Shown here: one piece after another, positions 1 to 5,167 of the stretch | How the letters are laid out: every line of letters begins with the position of its first letter | Position numbering within the stretch: position 1 is the stretch's first letter | Assembly: GCA_003648455.1 (NCBI GenBank) | Contig: QMPG01000259.1 | Coordinates: 1-5,167 of the forward strand | Direction of reading: 5' to 3' | Length of the DNA stretch: 5,167 nucleotides | Origin: Bacteroidota bacterium | GTDB lineage: Bacteria; Bacteroidota; Bacteroidia; Bacteroidales; B39-G9 | The notes under the pieces: model-generated | What the model was told of the DNA's origin: nothing | The model's database searches: none | Seen by the model: only the letters and a program-made list of their open reading frames with translations | Made by a program: the position numbers and the translations under genes

Positions 1-1311
1 GATAATGCAATGGGATTACAAGTTTATGATTCTCCGGCAAGTATTACAAACACGATTATTACAGGTAACGGAAACGGTATAAATATGAATTATGCCTGCG
101 ATGAACTTTCAATAATTGAATATTGTGAGATCAACGAAAATGAAGGAAGTGGTCTTATTTTTAGGGACAGAGATATTCGTTTCAGATATACAAATGTTAG
201 AAATAATACTCGATATGGTATCATCGGATACAAATTAGGTTCTTTTCAATACTTCATCGTCAATGGAAATTATGAAGTTTCCAATAATGGCTGGGCAGAA
301 TATGCCGGATATGAAGATAGTTACACATGGGGTGATGAAGCGAACAACATAATCGATGAAGGATATGTTCATAATGTAGATAAGTATATCCTAAAATTAT
401 TTGGATGGAATGGAATTGATCAGGTTGATGTTTCAGGTTCACGATATACAATCGACCATTCCAATGAAGAAAGATTTTTTCCAGACATAGATGCCTTCTA
501 CTGGGGTGAGGAAGTCCCTCACAGGAAAGAGATGTTCAATACTGCTTCCGAAGATATGAAAAATGGAGATTATGCTTCTGCTCGTCCAATATTTGAGCAG
601 ATAATTACAGAATATCCCGAATCGGTAGAAGCAGCATCATCTCTACAGAAAATCTATTTCATTGTGAATTATACCGATAAAGATTTTGACGCTCTCTTGC
701 AATACATTGATAATGTATCAACTATCGAAGGTACTACATTATATCGAGTAAAGAAAGATGTAATAACCAAAACTTATATGCAGATGAAAGAATATGATAT
801 TGCTATAAGTCGTTTGGAACCAGTTATCGCCAATCCTGCCGATGAAATAGAACTAACCGATGCTCTCAAAGATGAAGCATATTGCTATGTAAAGCTTATC
901 GAAGAAGGAGATAGAGCATTACCGGAAATTTGTTCGGTCAAACCAAAAAATTTCAGAGAATTCCAACAAATAGTAACAGATTTGGAAAACAAATTGTATG
1001 AAACCGAAGAACCTTCCGATGAAGAAGTTGTTTCTGCAAATGTTACACTTTCAAACTACCCCAATCCTTTTAATCCAACCACGACAATTAAATTCTCTCT
1101 TCCTGAGGAAAGTGATATTAAACTTTCGGTTTATAATGTAAAAGGACAAAAGGTAAAACAACTTGCTAATAATCAATTTGCTAAAGGACAACATACAGTA
1201 ATTTGGAACGGAAAGGATTCAAATGATAAATCTGTCGCATCAGGAATTTACTTCTACAAGATTTCAACAGGTAAAGAAACAACAATGCGAAAAATGTTGT
1301 TGATCAAATAG
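1..1311 (+). CDS. Secreted beta-helix / TPR-like protein with type A sorting domain (5' partial)
   Basis: The reading frame is open from base 1, so the gene almost certainly begins upstream. The ATG at 10 has no visible ribosome binding site and sits inside a beta-helix rung, and no signal peptide follows it. Counting from that Met, residues 1-90 show short rungs rich in N, G, I and Y (for example ITNTIITGNGNGI), typical of right-handed parallel beta-helix proteins. Residues about 90-175 are an acidic, aromatic-rich linker. Residues about 178-300 are helical and TPR-like: MKNGDYASARPIFEQIITEYP, shortened here to DYASARPIFEQII, then YMQMKEYDIAISRLEPVI. Residues 349-433 form an FlgD-Ig-like type A sorting tail (NYPNPFNP, GQKVKQL, SGIYFYK, final MLLIK). 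In the FCB group such tails direct type IX secretion and surface attachment. A surface or extracellular role is inferred; ligand or substrate is unknown. Two hairpins separate it from the next gene, which ends in the same kind of tail. Confidence 0.9.
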   Translation, partial: DNAMGLQVYDSPASITNTIITGNGNGINMNYACDELSIIEYCEINENEGSGLIFRDRDIRFRYTNVRNNTRYGIIGYKLGSFQYFIVNGNYEVSNNGWAEYAGYEDSYTWGDEANNIIDEGYVHNVDKYILKLFGWNGIDQVDVSGSRYTIDHSNEERFFPDIDAFYWGEEVPHRKEMFNTASEDMKNGDYASARPIFEQIITEYPESVEAASSLQKIYFIVNYTDKDFDALLQYIDNVSTIEGTTLYRVKKDVITKTYMQMKEYDIAISRLEPVIANPADEIELTDALKDEAYCYVKLIEEGDRALPEICSVKPKNFREFQQIVTDLENKLYETEEPSDEEVVSANVTLSNYPNPFNPTTTIKFSLPEESDIKLSVYNVKGQKVKQLANNQFAKGQHTVIWNGKDSNDKSVASGIYFYKISTGKETTMRKMLLIK

Positions 1312-1314
1312 CAA

Positions 1315-1370
1315 AACCTTGCGAATGGTTACTGATAGAGAATTTCTTTCACTAAACCTTCGCAATGGTT
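1315..1370. repeat. Paired palindromic repeats forming a long imperfect inverted repeat
   Basis: Two related 16-mers lie just after the stop codon of the first gene: AACCTTGCGAATGGTT at 1315-1330 and AACCTTCGCAATGGTT at 1355-1370. Each has AACC...GGTT ends. Together they pair as an inverted repeat: AACC with GGTT, TTGCGAA with TTCGCAA, and GGTT with AACC, plus the flanking A1314-T1371. This gives 16 base pairs with one unpaired T on each side and a 24-nt loop. It could act as an mRNA 3'-end stabiliser or a bidirectional terminator, or be a dispersed REP-like element. No T-run follows directly, so it is not a classical terminator. I recall similar CCTTGCGAAGG-type palindromes in this group of bacteria but cannot verify that here. 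Confidence 0.7.
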
Positions 1371-1380
1371 TGTAGTTAAA

Positions 1381-1424
1381 TCCCGGGTTGATTCTGTTGT
1401 TACCGAATCGACTCGGGAAGTTTT
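1381..1424 (+). terminator. Stem-loop with following T-run: candidate intrinsic terminator or 5'-UTR regulatory hairpin
   Basis: Bases 1381-1394 (TCCCGGGTTGATTC) pair with 1405-1418 (GAATCGACTCGGGA) over 14 consecutive positions around a 10-nt loop. Two of the pairs are G-U type in the + strand RNA; on the opposite strand they would be A-C mismatches, so the structure favours + strand RNA. AG and then TTTT (1421-1424) follow. The base of the stem is G+C rich, as expected for a terminator, but the T-run is short. The T-run is followed at once by GAGG, the ribosome binding site of the next gene. It may therefore end the transcript of the first gene, attenuate the second, or act as a structured leader of the second gene's mRNA. 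Confidence 0.55.
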
Positions 1425-1433
1425 GAGGTAATT
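1425..1433 (+). promoter_or_regulatory. Ribosome binding site of the second beta-helix gene
   Basis: GAGG at 1425-1428 lies 5 nt before the ATG at 1434, which fixes that start. It is unusual in abutting the TTTT that follows the 1381-1418 stem-loop, so folding of the hairpin or RNA polymerase pausing there could influence ribosome access. Confidence 0.7.
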
Positions 1434-3521
1434 ATGAAAAAAATTCTTTTTCTTTTCTCATTATTAATTCTTAATTCTTCAATCGCAAATGCGATTGAAG
1501 TCGGTGGTCACCTAACCGAAGACACAATCTGGAATCCCGATAACAATCCTTATCTTGTTACTTCCGGTGTTTATGTAAATTCTAATGTTACACTTACAAT
1601 ATTGCCAGGCACGATAGTAAAGTTTAATTCCGCTTATTATGATGACCTAAGTGGTGATGAATTTTATTTTAGTGGTGGAGAAGAACCGGAAGCCAAGTTT
1701 ATTCGCTGTGAAGGCAAAATAATTGCCGAGGGTACAGAGCAAGACAGCATCATTTTCACACGAATGCAGGATGAAGAGTATTTTCATTGGGGAACAATTT
1801 ATCTACCTGAAGGAGCAGAAACAAGTATTTTTAAGCATTGTGTTTTTGAGTATGCCGCTGTTACTGGTTTTTCATTATTCGAGCAAGTTCGAGCTGCTGT
1901 TGCAGTATGGAACGGTAAGGTATCTATTGAGAATTGTTCATTTATAGATAACGACACAGCTGTCAGCATAGAGCGTAATACTATCGAAATATCCGTTATT
2001 AATAGTTATTTTAACTATGTCGAATTTATGCATCCCAATATTCAGAATGTATCTGGAAAAGAGTTTTTTCTCATACGATATATTTCTAATATAGATACTG
2101 GAATTCCATTGATAGCAAATAATATATTTAATAATGGAACAGCAATTTCTTCTTACATATCGATTTATTTTATAGCCAATAAAATAGATTCTGTTCCTTC
2201 TTATCATGATGGAATGTATTTATCTGATTCACCTAAAGGAAGCTACTTATATAATAATAAGTTTGAAAGTTGTGATATAGGAATTAATGCATTCGCTTCC
2301 GAGGAAGACACTTTATATATCAAGAAGAATTATTTTGCAGTTGATGGAAGCTGCGGAATAGAAATCCACGATGCTTATGTAGAGATTAGTAATAATTATT
2401 TTGAGGGGTGTGATGTTTACACAGAATATGCATCGGGAAAAGTATTTAACAATACTTCGAATAATGGTGAAGTTTGGACTCCTGGTGAAATTGAAGTTTA
2501 TAATAATATCTGTTTTAATAGAGAGAGATACGGCTTGAAAGTTGGTTATAACCCGTATTGCGTAAACAATATTTCAATTAATAATGAATATGCTATCTGG
2601 AGTGCTACTGTTTCTTATGAGAATTGTATAATTATTGGGAATGAAGAATTAACCGAACATAATATTAATGGTAATCCCATCTTCCGCAACTGTATTCTCG
2701 ATTTCGAACTACCGGAAGAATGTATAGACGGTGGTGGTAATATCTGGGTAGATAGCTTGCAGGCGGAACAAATATTTGAGGATATTGAGAACGGAGATTT
2801 CCATTTAATCGAAGGCAGCCTGGCAATTGATGCTGGTTTCGATACTATAGGTTATTATTATCCATTCGATGTAGATTACAACACTAGAGTCTGGGATGGA
2901 GACAACAACGGAAGTGCAATCATAGACATCGGACCTTATGAGTACGGAGCTCCACAACTCGGTAAAATAACGGGTTACATCACGGAAACCGATAGTGGAG
3001 ATCTTGTAGATTATGTACTTATCAAAATAAATAACGAACCGGGAAATTTCACTTTTGCAGATAGTGTCGGTTATTTTGAGATACAACTTCCAAGCGCAAC
3101 TTATGATATTTATGCAGAACGAGTATTTTATGAGGATAATATTATTTACAGCGAAACGGTAGAAAATGAGCAAACCACAGAGATTGCATTTAATATGACA
3201 TCAACGTTACCGCAAATAAACGCAGATAATTACATATTAGATATTACGAATTACAAGTTGAAGAATTACCCTAATCCGTTTAATCCTGAAACAATCATTT
3301 CTTTTTCGATTCCAAATCATAGTAATGTAGAATTATCAGTTTTCAATATTAAAGGGCAAAAAGTAAAAACACTAATCAATGAAAAATTGCACATCGGTAA
3401 ACATTCAATTATTTGGTCTGGAGTTGATGAGCATAATAAAACTGTAAGTTCAGGAATTTATCTCTATAAGATTAGAGTAAACAATCAAGAATCTGTTAAA
3501 CGAATGATTCTGTTGAAATAG
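1434..3521 (+). CDS. Exported right-handed beta-helix protein with choice-of-anchor-Q-like, CarboxypepD_reg-like and type A sorting domains
   Basis: Complete 695-residue protein. The start is supported by GAGG 5 nt upstream and by a clear Sec signal peptide: MKK, a hydrophobic core at residues 4-13, and an A-N-A cleavage site after residue 20. Residues 22-50 read GGHLTEDTIWNP...VTLTILPGTIVKFN, the usual opening of secreted beta-helix proteins in this group. Residues about 85-450 consist of rungs such as SIENCSFIDNDTAVSIE and YNNKFESCDIGI, typical of parallel beta-helix folds. Residues 455-505 (DFHLIEGSLAIDAG ... DIGPYEYG) resemble a choice-of-anchor-Q segment. Residues 510-588 (GKITGYITE ... 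FNMT) look like a carboxypeptidase-regulatory-like beta-sandwich. Residues 611-695 are the FlgD-Ig-like sorting tail, the same length (85 residues) as in the preceding gene. Family knowledge suggests secretion and surface display. Carbohydrate binding or polysaccharide cleavage is possible for the fold, but I see no catalytic signature, so the function is unknown. Confidence 0.93.
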   Translation: MKKILFLFSLLILNSSIANAIEVGGHLTEDTIWNPDNNPYLVTSGVYVNSNVTLTILPGTIVKFNSAYYDDLSGDEFYFSGGEEPEAKFIRCEGKIIAEGTEQDSIIFTRMQDEEYFHWGTIYLPEGAETSIFKHCVFEYAAVTGFSLFEQVRAAVAVWNGKVSIENCSFIDNDTAVSIERNTIEISVINSYFNYVEFMHPNIQNVSGKEFFLIRYISNIDTGIPLIANNIFNNGTAISSYISIYFIANKIDSVPSYHDGMYLSDSPKGSYLYNNKFESCDIGINAFASEEDTLYIKKNYFAVDGSCGIEIHDAYVEISNNYFEGCDVYTEYASGKVFNNTSNNGEVWTPGEIEVYNNICFNRERYGLKVGYNPYCVNNISINNEYAIWSATVSYENCIIIGNEELTEHNINGNPIFRNCILDFELPEECIDGGGNIWVDSLQAEQIFEDIENGDFHLIEGSLAIDAGFDTIGYYYPFDVDYNTRVWDGDNNGSAIIDIGPYEYGAPQLGKITGYITETDSGDLVDYVLIKINNEPGNFTFADSVGYFEIQLPSATYDIYAERVFYEDNIIYSETVENEQTTEIAFNMTSTLPQINADNYILDITNYKLKNYPNPFNPETIISFSIPNHSNVELSVFNIKGQKVKTLINEKLHIGKHSIIWSGVDEHNKTVSSGIYLYKIRVNNQESVKRMILLK

Positions 3522-3543
3522 CCTCGTTGTGATTGATGGTGTA

Positions 3544-3593
3544 TAACAAAGCACTCCACAATAAGCAAGAAGAAAAGCAAGAAGAGCGTGGCA
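3544..3593 (+). repeat. ~50-nt direct repeat, copy 1 (upstream of lipoprotein gene)
   Basis: This purine-rich element begins TAACAAAGCACTCCACA and ends AAGAAGAGCGTGGCA, 22 nt after the stop codon of the beta-helix gene. It matches copy 2 (4803-4853). The left block, 3544-3564, agrees at 18 of 21 positions, and the right block, 3577-3593, at 15 of 17. The middle is less alike and differs by one base in length. Its CCAC (3556-3559) can pair with GTGG (3588-3591), and CACT (3552-3555) with AGTG at 3604-3607, so a bulged hairpin is possible. Identity is unknown; it may be a dispersed intergenic element or a recombination site. Confidence 0.7.
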
Positions 3594-3615
3594 CGTCGGC
3601 TTTAGTGGACAAAAA

Positions 3616-3621
3616 AAGGAG
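3616..3621 (+). promoter_or_regulatory. Shine-Dalgarno of the lipoprotein gene
   Basis: AAGGAG at the end of an A-run lies 11 nt before the ATG at 3633. The match is strong but the spacing is a little long. The N-terminal lipoprotein signal that follows supports this ATG as the start. Confidence 0.7.
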
Positions 3622-3632
3622 ATAGAAATTAT

Positions 3633-4790
3633 ATGAAAAATTCAATTGTAATCTTGATTATGTTAGTAATGATTTATGGTTGCAGTAAATCCACATCTCC
3701 AGATGAAAAGCCTATGATTGCAATCGAGATATTTCAAAATGGCTCAATTCAAGAGACATTTATTGTTACCGAAGAAGAAAATGGTGATATTTATCCGATT
3801 TACTATGAGGAACAACAAATCGGGGAAATAGAAATTCATGTTTCTGAATGTTACACTCAACTACCTATTGAAGAATATATTATTTTATTTTCAATAATAG
3901 CACACAAGAATAGCAGTTACACTGAATTTATTGGAGTAAATCATTTTGATACTTTGAGAATTGATTACCAACAGGATTTTGATGCAATTAATGAGAATTT
4001 GAATTGTGGCACAATGTATGATCCTGGTGACGGATTTATAATAAATGCCCGATTTTCCGTCTGGAAAGATTCAATATTTATCGATTCACTTTTTACAGAT
4101 AATTTGGGGAGATTTGAAACCGGAATAGAAGCAGACAACTATTTTTTGAGGGCTGTAGTAAATGAGTATTCCTTTGAAACTGAATTTCAATTGATAGAAG
4201 GATATGCCGATTATTCTATCTCCAGTTACTATTTACTTGATTATAAACCAAATATTTATCTTTATCCAAAGAATAGAATAGAATTAGATTTAAATATCTC
4301 ATTTCCACATACAGGGAAAGTTGTTGTTTCTATTCCCGAATATCCTGAACAATGGAGAAATTTACAAATAGAACCTGATGGAAAAATCAATGGTCAATAT
4401 AATTACTTATTTTACGAGAGTATTCAGCCAAATATCTTTCAAAAGAGAAAAGGATGGGTAGTAGAACTTGAAAATTTAGAAGTCTTTTTTAAAGAAAATT
4501 TGCAGCAATCAGGTTTTAATCAAACTGAGATCAATGATTTCATTGAGCATTGGATTCCAATATTGATTAATTCTAAATATTACGCAATTTACCCACAATA
4601 CAATAAACAACTTGACCCTCTTATTCAGCTTAATTTTTCAAAACAACCTGATAGCATTTTAAGATTAACCTATTTTGTCAAAAAACTACACTCAAATGAA
4701 ACTGAATTAGAAAAACCAGAAATCCCTTTTTTCGAACGAACAGGTTTTGTTGTTACTGAATGGGGTTTGATCTTTGATAAAGGTGAATAA
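3633..4790 (+). CDS. Predicted lipoprotein with KPxIYLYP ... FVVxEWG family C-terminal domain
   Basis: Complete 385-residue protein with a lipoprotein signal peptide: MKN, a hydrophobic stretch at residues 4-15, and a lipobox IYGC with the lipidated Cys at 17. Ser follows the Cys, so outer-membrane sorting is more likely than inner-membrane retention. A Ser/Thr/Pro-rich tether (SKSTSPDEKP) comes next. Residues about 30-125 are unrecognised. Residues about 133-196 (DGFIINARFSVW ... DNLGRFETGI ... YFLRAVV) resemble a carboxypeptidase-regulatory-like or Ig-like beta-sandwich. Residues 205-378 carry the motifs KPNIYLYP (205-212), PEYPEQW (235-241), YNYLFYES (256-263), KGWVVE (273-278), FIEHWIP (303-309) and TGFVVTEWG (370-378). 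From memory, this set defines a widespread uncharacterised domain found in secreted bacterial proteins; no activity is known to me. The gene stands alone between two copies of a ~50-nt direct repeat, with about 110 nt on its 5' side, so it is probably its own transcription unit. Confidence 0.92.
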   Translation: MKNSIVILIMLVMIYGCSKSTSPDEKPMIAIEIFQNGSIQETFIVTEEENGDIYPIYYEEQQIGEIEIHVSECYTQLPIEEYIILFSIIAHKNSSYTEFIGVNHFDTLRIDYQQDFDAINENLNCGTMYDPGDGFIINARFSVWKDSIFIDSLFTDNLGRFETGIEADNYFLRAVVNEYSFETEFQLIEGYADYSISSYYLLDYKPNIYLYPKNRIELDLNISFPHTGKVVVSIPEYPEQWRNLQIEPDGKINGQYNYLFYESIQPNIFQKRKGWVVELENLEVFFKENLQQSGFNQTEINDFIEHWIPILINSKYYAIYPQYNKQLDPLIQLNFSKQPDSILRLTYFVKKLHSNETELEKPEIPFFERTGFVVTEWGLIFDKGE

Positions 4791-4802
4791 GATAATGACC
4801 GC

Positions 4803-4853
4803 TAACAAAACACTACACATTAAAATTGAAAGAAAAGCGAGAAGAACGTGGCA
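4803..4853 (+). repeat. ~50-nt direct repeat, copy 2 (downstream of lipoprotein gene)
   Basis: This copy begins TAACAAAACACTACACA and ends GAGAAGAACGTGGCA, 12 nt after the TAA of the lipoprotein gene, in the same orientation as copy 1. ACACT (4810-4814) pairs with AGTGT (4853-4857), and further pairs toward GTGG (4848-4851) extend an imperfect hairpin around the purine-rich middle. Combining the best arm of each copy gives CACTCCAC against GTGGCAGTG, which is 8 pairs with one bulged C. The ancestral repeat may therefore have been hairpin-forming. Confidence 0.7.
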
Positions 4854-4894
4854 GTGTCTAACCACCATTATTTGTTTCATCTGGAGAAATAAAA

Positions 4895-4927
4895 ATGGAA
4901 ATTAATAAAGTATATTTAAGCGATTGA
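4895..4927 (+). other. 10-codon ORF (MEINKVYLSD) with a good ribosome binding site
   Basis: GGAG at 4883-4886 stands 8 nt before the ATG at 4895, better spacing than for the lipoprotein gene, yet the frame stops at TGA (4925-4927) after ten residues. It could be the surviving start of a broken gene, a leader peptide, or chance. The TGA overlaps the left arm of the weak 4923-4943 hairpin. I cannot link it to a known peptide. Confidence 0.3.
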
Positions 4928-4943
4928 TTTTTTTATAATCAAT
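4923..4943. other. Weak A/T-rich hairpin with T-rich loop
   Basis: ATTGATT (4923-4929) pairs with AATCAAT (4937-4943) around a T-rich 7-nt loop. The stem has only two G-C pairs and only a short TTTT nearby (4946-4949), so it is a poor terminator. It may be chance in A+T-rich DNA. Confidence 0.25.
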
Positions 4944-5025
4944 GGTTTTAATAAGTTCTGTAGATTTAGTATTTGAAATTCACATTTTACATAATAATAA
5001 AAAATAAACCATACATATCAACAAG

Positions 5026-5167
5026 TTGACACAAAGAAGTATTAAAAAATATGAAGTATTTAAAACAAGACATGATACAGTATATAGAATAACATATACA
5101 GCACTTGCTCCTGAACATGACATAGTTACATATTTAATAGATTACGACCTTTTAAGTGAAGATAAAA
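5026..5167 (+). CDS. Possible partial or decayed coding sequence at window end (uncharacterised)
   Basis: The frame starting with codons at 5008 is open to the last base, about 53 codons. Its translation reads like real protein in the later part: KKYEVFKTRHDTVYRITYTA, then LAPEHDIVTYLIDYDLLSED. The last TAA is at 5005-5007. There is no ATG in this frame after that stop; TTG at 5026 is the only reasonable initiator and has no clear Shine-Dalgarno. Before the TAA the same frame is also open from ATG 4942 for 21 codons, so one in-frame stop may interrupt a longer gene. I do not recognise the product. It could be a gene with a non-ATG start, a pseudogene, or a chance open frame. Confidence 0.33.
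   Translation, partial: MTQRSIKKYEVFKTRHDTVYRITYTALAPEHDIVTYLIDYDLLSEDK

Larger units (their letters stand above)
4791..5167. other. Region without a confident gene downstream of the lipoprotein
   Basis: These 377 bases are clearly A+T-rich, especially after 4860. They contain repeat copy 2 near the start, a 10-codon ORF behind a good ribosome binding site, a weak A/T hairpin, and an open frame that runs off the end of the window. No convincing terminator is seen after the lipoprotein stop codon. All three + frames are interrupted between 4900 and 5007, which suggests either true intergenic DNA or the decayed 5' part of a gene. Confidence 0.6.

Noticed and set aside
10..12. ATG at position 10 as the true start of the first gene
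   Set aside because: The frame is open before it, there is no ribosome binding site or signal peptide, and it falls within a beta-helix rung. The gene is truncated by the window edge.
260..451. Minus-strand open frame inside the first gene
   Set aside because: His/Tyr/Leu-rich antisense shadow of the beta-helix protein with no start signals.
1938..3173. Minus-strand open frames inside the second beta-helix gene, and a +-strand alternative frame at 1723-1947
   Set aside because: They lie wholly within a well-supported gene and have odd composition (Ile/Tyr/Cys-rich), with no signals; they are frame shadows.
3542..3547. TATAAC as a -10 box for the lipoprotein gene
   Set aside because: No acceptable -35 at 16-18 nt upstream, and the hexamer overlaps the left end of the conserved repeat, which explains it better.
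3544..4865. Calling the two repeats integron attC sites
   Set aside because: The left ends look like TAAC-type cores, but no matching GTTRRRY right-hand core is found, the left RYYYAAC consensus is not met exactly in either copy, and no integrase is present. Kept only as a hypothesis.
5026..5055. Promoter with perfect TTGACA (5026-5031) and TATGAA (5050-5055)
   Set aside because: The -10 match is poor with an 18-nt spacer, the DNA is very A+T-rich, and promoter consensus in this clade is uncertain. It also overlaps a possible coding frame.
4987..5118. Minus-strand 44-codon ORF
   Set aside because: The translation is Cys- and Phe-rich with low-complexity character, without a ribosome binding site. 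It is antisense to a more protein-like + frame.
1..5167. CRISPR array, tRNA, rRNA, transposase or toxin-antitoxin pair
   Set aside because: No regularly spaced repeats, cloverleaf-like segments, rRNA motifs or recognisable transposase or toxin proteins were seen on either strand.

Overview
The window (about one third G+C by eye) looks like a chromosomal piece from an uncultured, fermentative-type bacterium of the Cloacimonadota or a close relative in the FCB group. The evidence is the pair of long secreted proteins ending in an NYPNPFNP...GQKV...W.G.D...SGIYFYK...KM.L.K tail. This is the FlgD-Ig-like, type A sorting-domain tail used for type IX-style secretion and surface attachment, and it is very abundant in that group. 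The taxonomic call is inference from these protein signatures, not from a marker gene.

Layout, all supported genes on the + strand. (1) Positions 1-1311 hold the 3' part of a secreted right-handed beta-helix protein that also carries a helical TPR-like segment and the sorting tail; its true start lies upstream of the window. (2) Positions 1312-1433 are a compact intergenic region with two successive hairpin-forming elements. One is a long imperfect inverted repeat built from two AACC...GGTT palindromes. The other is a 14-bp RNA-type stem followed by TTTT and, directly after, the Shine-Dalgarno of the next gene. (3) Positions 1434-3521 encode a complete exported beta-helix protein with a choice-of-anchor-Q-like segment, a carboxypeptidase-regulatory-like beta-sandwich and the sorting tail. 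(4) Positions 3633-4790 encode a predicted lipoprotein whose C-terminal half matches, from memory, a widespread uncharacterised family marked by KPxIYLYP and a terminal F-V-V-x-E-W-G motif. (5) The last 377 bases (4791-5167) have no confident gene. They hold a second copy of a ~50-nt repeat, a 10-codon ORF behind a good ribosome binding site, and an open frame running off the window edge.

The genes look like a run of cell-surface proteins: two proteins with the same C-terminal export/anchoring tail, then a lipoprotein. No enzymatic pathway is visible. The most unusual structural feature is that the lipoprotein gene is bracketed by two diverged copies of the same ~50-nt direct repeat (3544-3593 and 4803-4853). 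Each lies a few bases after a stop codon, giving a cassette-like unit of about 1.26 kb. I saw no CRISPR array, tRNA, rRNA or transposase.
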